NCBI GenBank assembly: GCA_036273675.1
Contig: DASUHD010000079.1
Span: 42,014 to 106,013 of the forward strand
DNA: 64,000 bases
From: DAHUXT01 sp036273675
GTDB lineage: Bacteria > Chloroflexota > Ktedonobacteria > Ktedonobacterales > JADMIN01
Reading direction: 5' to 3'
Made by a program: the position numbers and the translations under genes. The notes beneath the pieces were generated by a model that had not been told where the DNA came from, made no database searches, and saw only the letters and a program-made list of their open reading frames with translations. Within the stretch, counting starts at the first letter, position 1; every line of letters starts with the position of its first letter. Of the stretch, positions 61,095 through 64,000 are shown piece by piece.

Positions 61095-61991
61095 TCAACT
61101 ACGCGGCAGGGTTTCGCCCGTCAGCCATTCATACGCCTCGCGGTAGCGGCTGGTCGTCCCCGCGACCACCTCATCGGGCAGCGCGGGCGCGGGCGGCTGC
61201 TTATCCCAGCCAGAATGTTCCAGCCAGTCGCGGACGTACTGCTTGTCGAAGCTCGGCGGCGAGCCACCCGGAACATACTCTCCGACGGCCCAGAAGCGCG
61301 AGGAATCCGGGGTCAGCAACTCGTCGATTAGGAGTAACTTGTCATCGAGCAGGCCAAACTCCATCTTGGTGTCGGCGATGATGATGCCGCGATCCAGCGC
61401 ATAGGCCGCCGCCGCGCGGTAGACGGCGATGCTGACATCGGCAATCGCCTGGCCTAAATCTTCGCCCACGCTGTTCTTCATCTCGTCGAGCGAGATATTG
61501 ATATCGTGTCCGGTCTCCGCCTTGGTGGCCGGGGTAAAGATCGGCTCAGGTAGCTCGTCCGCCTGGCGCAGTCCCGTGGGCAGCTTCACACCACAGACCG
61601 CGCCCGTCCGCTGATAGTCCGACCAGCCGCTCCCCGCCAGATAGCCACGCACCACGCACTCGAAGTCCAGCCGCTGTGCCTTGCGCACCAGCATGAATCG
61701 CCCCGCCAGCGCCCCCGCCGCGGCGCCGAGCAACTCCGGCAGGTCGGCAGTCTCGATGCTGATGAGATGATTGGGGATGATCTCGCGCGTCCGCCCGAAC
61801 CAGAACGCTGAGAGCAGCGTCAGCACGCGACCCTTGTCGGGAATGCCATTCGGCATGATCGCGTCGAAGGCCGAGATGCGGTCAGTAGCGACCATGAGCA
61901 GGCGGTCACCCAGATCGTACGTGTCGCGCACCTTGCCGCGCCCAAAGAGCGGCAGCGGCAGATTGGTCTGAAGCACGACCTCTTGCGCCAT
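61095..61991 (-). CDS. purC: phosphoribosylaminoimidazole-succinocarboxamide synthase
   Basis: SAICAR synthetase in purine synthesis, joining CAIR and aspartate with ATP. ~298 aa. Motifs: GRGKVRDTYDLGDRLLMVATDRISAFD, VRGYLAGSGWSDYQ and IIIADTKMEFGLLDDKLLLIDE. The ATG at 61991 has AGAGGAG 10 nt upstream and gives a normal N-terminus; a long upstream frame to 62204 is not used. purL is elsewhere in the window (39073-41400), so the purine genes are not one operon. Confidence 0.96.
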   Translation of the reverse strand: MAQEVVLQTNLPLPLFGRGKVRDTYDLGDRLLMVATDRISAFDAIMPNGIPDKGRVLTLLSAFWFGRTREIIPNHLISIETADLPELLGAAAGALAGRFMLVRKAQRLDFECVVRGYLAGSGWSDYQRTGAVCGVKLPTGLRQADELPEPIFTPATKAETGHDINISLDEMKNSVGEDLGQAIADVSIAVYRAAAAYALDRGIIIADTKMEFGLLDDKLLLIDELLTPDSSRFWAVGEYVPGGSPPSFDKQYVRDWLEHSGWDKQPPAPALPDEVVAGTTSRYREAYEWLTGETLPRS

Positions 61992-62197
61992 CGATGTGGT
62001 TCTCCTCTTGGTGTGTCGTCGTGACGTTTGCGATGATTTCGGTACGAGAGCAGCCAGTTGTATCGTACCACAGCAGCCAGTCTGACCCTGATGCAGTCGC
62101 CCGCCGCCTCCGACTCCGCCAGATGGATAGCACGCGGTGTCGGGCAGTGATAAGATGAGGAGGTGTGTTTGCTGGGAGGCAATTGGAAGGTATCCGC

Positions 62198-63163
62198 ATG
62201 GCATCGGCGATATCGCGCAGGCCCGCGCGCTCCGCGTCCGGTTCGCGCAGGGCGGCGTTCGGCGCGCTGGTGCTGGCGAATGTGCTCTGGGCAGGCAGTT
62301 ACACCGCCGGGAAAGTGGCGCTGGCGGAGTTGCCGCCAGTCGAGTTGAACGCGGTCCGGTTCACGCTGGCGGCGCTCCTGCTGGCCCCGGTCCTGATTCG
62401 CTACCGCAAGCAGATTCCACGCGACCGCCGGATGTTGTTCATTCTGCTCCAACTCTCGCTGCTCGGCTTCGTGCTCAACAAGGCGCTAGAGTATATTGGA
62501 CTCTCGCTCTCGACGGCGTCTGATGTCGCGCTGCTGATCGCCACCGAATCCATCTTCACCGGGCTGCTCTCGTGGATGTTCCTGCGCGAGCGCATCACGC
62601 GCATGGGCGTCGCGGCGCTGGCTGTCGGGTTGCTCGGCGTCTATCTCATTGTCGAACGTGGGATTGTTCCCAATCTGGGCGAGGGCAACACTACACGCGT
62701 CGTTGGCGATGTGCTGGTCGTGCTCTCGCTGCTGCTGGAGGCAGGCTATACCGTCCGTGGCAAGACGACGCTCACGACACTGCCTCCGTTGCTCTTTACC
62801 GCGCTAACCATCACCGGGAGCCTGTTCTTCTGGATACCCGCGGGCGCCGTGGCGGTCGCGTCTAACGGGTTGCCACATGTCTCGCTCGGTGGGTGGCTTT
62901 CGGCGTTCTATCTGGCGGCCATTACGACCGTCCTGGGCTACTGGCTCTGGTTCCACGCGCTGCGCGTCACAGACGCCTCGGCGGCGGCGCCAACGCTGTT
63001 TATCCAGCCGTTGCTTGGCGCGGCGCTGGCCATCCTTATCCTGCACGACGAGCTTACAGTAGCGACGGTGGTAGGAGCGGCATGCATCGTCGCAAGCCTG
63101 TTACTGGTGATGCGCGGCAGTCGGCGCGAATCGCTAACCATTCTGGACGAATCGACGCCGTGA
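62198..63163 (+). CDS. EamA/DMT-family transporter
   Basis: ~321-aa, ten-TM drug/metabolite-type transporter. Two EamA halves: ALVLANVLWAGSYTAGKVAL with LATE-like stretch, and the second half with ITTVLGYWLWFHALRV and LHDELTVATVVGAACIVAS. A basic ~22-residue N-terminus precedes TM1. The substrate is unknown (amino acids, metabolites or efflux). GGAAGG lies 7 nt upstream of the ATG at 62198; an earlier GTG start at 62165 is less likely. Divergent from purC. Confidence 0.86.
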   Translation: MASAISRRPARSASGSRRAAFGALVLANVLWAGSYTAGKVALAELPPVELNAVRFTLAALLLAPVLIRYRKQIPRDRRMLFILLQLSLLGFVLNKALEYIGLSLSTASDVALLIATESIFTGLLSWMFLRERITRMGVAALAVGLLGVYLIVERGIVPNLGEGNTTRVVGDVLVVLSLLLEAGYTVRGKTTLTTLPPLLFTALTITGSLFFWIPAGAVAVASNGLPHVSLGGWLSAFYLAAITTVLGYWLWFHALRVTDASAAAPTLFIQPLLGAALAILILHDELTVATVVGAACIVASLLLVMRGSRRESLTILDESTP

Positions 63164-63225
63164 GATCGACCATATCTCCGGCAAAGTTACGGGATTCGCG
63201 GCCCGTTCTCCGCGAGAGGATGCCC

Positions 63226-63522
63226 ATGTTTACAGCAACTGGGCGGGTGACACTTCATCTGCCAGAGAGCGGCTCACTCAAAGATAAGCGACAGGTCGTG
63301 CGTTCGATCCTGGCGCGCCTGCGCAACCAGTTCGAGGTCGCCGCCGCCGAGGTTGATCGGCAAGATACCTGGCAGATTGCCGTGCTTGGAATAGCGTATG
63401 TCAGCGGCGAGGCCAGCCACGCCGAAGAAGTGCTCGACCACGCGGTCCGCTACATCGAGGAGTCGCGGCCCGATCTCGCTGTGACGGACGTCCAGGTGGA
63501 TGTGCTACCGTTCGACGACTAG
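63226..63522 (+). CDS. DUF503 family (YlxP-like) protein
   Basis: 98-aa protein starting MFTATGRVTLHLPESGSLK with the conserved KDKRQVVRSILARLRNQFEV and a beta-alpha-beta pattern ending in DVQVDVLPFDD. The family is widespread in Gram-positive and deep-branching bacteria and often sits near rbfA and infB, but its function is unclear. GAGAGG lies 6 nt upstream of the ATG at 63226. It lies 62 bp after the EamA gene and may be cotranscribed. Confidence 0.88.
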   Translation: MFTATGRVTLHLPESGSLKDKRQVVRSILARLRNQFEVAAAEVDRQDTWQIAVLGIAYVSGEASHAEEVLDHAVRYIEESRPDLAVTDVQVDVLPFDD

Positions 63523-63579
63523 AGCCGTCTAACCATTGGCTGCATACCTATTACCAGCGACGCTAGGAGTCATTTCCGG

Positions 63580-63609
63580 TTGCGCGCGTGAAACGAACCG
63601 TGTTATACT
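63580..63609 (+). promoter_or_regulatory. probable promoter of rplS
   Basis: TTGCGC at 63580-63585 and TATACT at 63604-63609 (18-bp spacer), ~40 bp upstream of the rplS start. Good match to a sigma-70-type promoter. Confidence 0.55.
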
Positions 63610-63646
63610 GGGCGATGGCATTTCACAGAATAAAGGAGCGCACTAC

Positions 63647-64000
63647 ATGTCAGTTACACCGTTGGTTCGAGCCGTCGAAGAGGAGCATCTGCGCGCTGAT
63701 GTGCCAGAGATAGCCTCGGGCGACACAGTTCGCGTGCATGTCAAAGTGGTTGAGGGTTCTCGCGAGCGCATCCAGGTCTTCGAGGGTATTGTCATTCGCC
63801 ATCATGGCGAGGGACTGAACCGCTCGTTCACTGTCCGGCGCATCGCCCATGGCGTCGGAGTCGAGCGGTCGTTTCTGATGCACTCGCCGCGCGTCGATAA
63901 GATCGAGGTGGTGCGCCACGCTGTCGTCCGGCGCAAGAACCTCTATTACATGCGCGGACTGCGCGGCAAGGCGGCCCGCCTCAAAGAGCGCCGCGTCTGA
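63647..64000 (+). CDS. rplS: 50S ribosomal protein bL19
   Basis: 117-aa ribosomal protein at the 30S-50S interface. The motifs SGDTVRVHVKVVEGSRERIQ, FEGIVIRHHGEGLNRSFTV, RIAHGVGVERSFLMHSP and VRRKNLYYMRGLRGKAARL are diagnostic. AAGGAG lies 8 nt upstream of the ATG at 63647. The stop is the last codon of the window, so the gene is complete. The usual trmD-rimM partners are not seen on this side. Confidence 0.98.
   Translation: MSVTPLVRAVEEEHLRADVPEIASGDTVRVHVKVVEGSRERIQVFEGIVIRHHGEGLNRSFTVRRIAHGVGVERSFLMHSPRVDKIEVVRHAVVRRKNLYYMRGLRGKAARLKERRV

Overview
This is a GC-rich (roughly 60 percent) bacterial chromosome segment, gene-dense and mostly housekeeping. The mix includes bL32/bL35/bL20/bL19, Asp23, YvcK, PlsY, PgsA, MEP-pathway IspH, a phenylalanine T-box, SWIM and XPB-N-like helicase-associated proteins without a helicase motor, DedA, and a solo IS1341-type TnpB. 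Many genes start with GTG or TTG behind strong Shine-Dalgarno (SD) sequences. This fits Chloroflexota best, possibly a Ktedonobacteria-like lineage. That placement is inference from gene content, because there is no rRNA here to confirm it.

Layout. 0-9 kb: Mrp-type Fe-S NTPase with an N-terminal DUF1858 domain, aquaporin, PRC-barrel/NRAMP fusion, a large helicase-associated protein, IspH and a small TTG-start gene. 9-16 kb: amidohydrolase, WalJ-like hydrolase, sigma factor, then a leftward rpmF-fabD-asp23-nusB-acpP cluster joining lipid synthesis to ribosome and antitermination functions. 16-19 kb: class V aminotransferase plus long-form SerA (serine synthesis). 19-27 kb: YvcK, then the leftward rpmI-rplT-trmH genes followed by a T-box leader controlling pheS-hom-pheT, with a homoserine dehydrogenase gene between the two PheRS subunits. 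27-34 kb: CDP-alcohol transferase, aldehyde dehydrogenase, pentapeptide-repeat protein, a two-component system and a dipeptide epimerase-like enzyme.

34.5-36.6 kb is a scar. Three inverted pairs of a GC-rich palindromic repeat surround an HD hydrolase gene, a truncated primase-polymerase remnant that now reads in frame into that gene, short direct repeats and tRNA-Lys(UUU). It looks like the decayed remains of an element integrated beside a tRNA. 36.8-45.8 kb: HtrA-like protease, isoaspartyl methyltransferase-like protein, PurL, a secreted six-repeat protein, ROK sugar kinase, PlsY and PgsA. 46-47.5 kb: TnpB whose canonical RuvC-II Glu is missing and may have moved. 47.5-64 kb: RluA-type synthase, PIG-L deacetylase, NnrDE, an FHA/zinc-ribbon protein, an extremely acidic small protein, two adjacent helicase-associated proteins (one with a SWIM finger), a GT39-like membrane protein, HolA, DedA, a GrdB-like Cys protein beside a peroxiredoxin, PurC, an EamA transporter, DUF503 and bL19.

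The most interesting signals are: (1) the Phe T-box/pheS-hom-pheT arrangement; (2) the tRNA-Lys-adjacent scar with paired palindromic repeats; (3) TnpB with an altered catalytic layout; (4) three helicase-associated proteins without a motor, one SWIM-fused; (5) the PRC-NRAMP fusion with substituted metal-site motifs; (6) an Mrp protein whose only CxxC lies in an N-terminal DUF1858 domain; (7) the secreted six-repeat protein.
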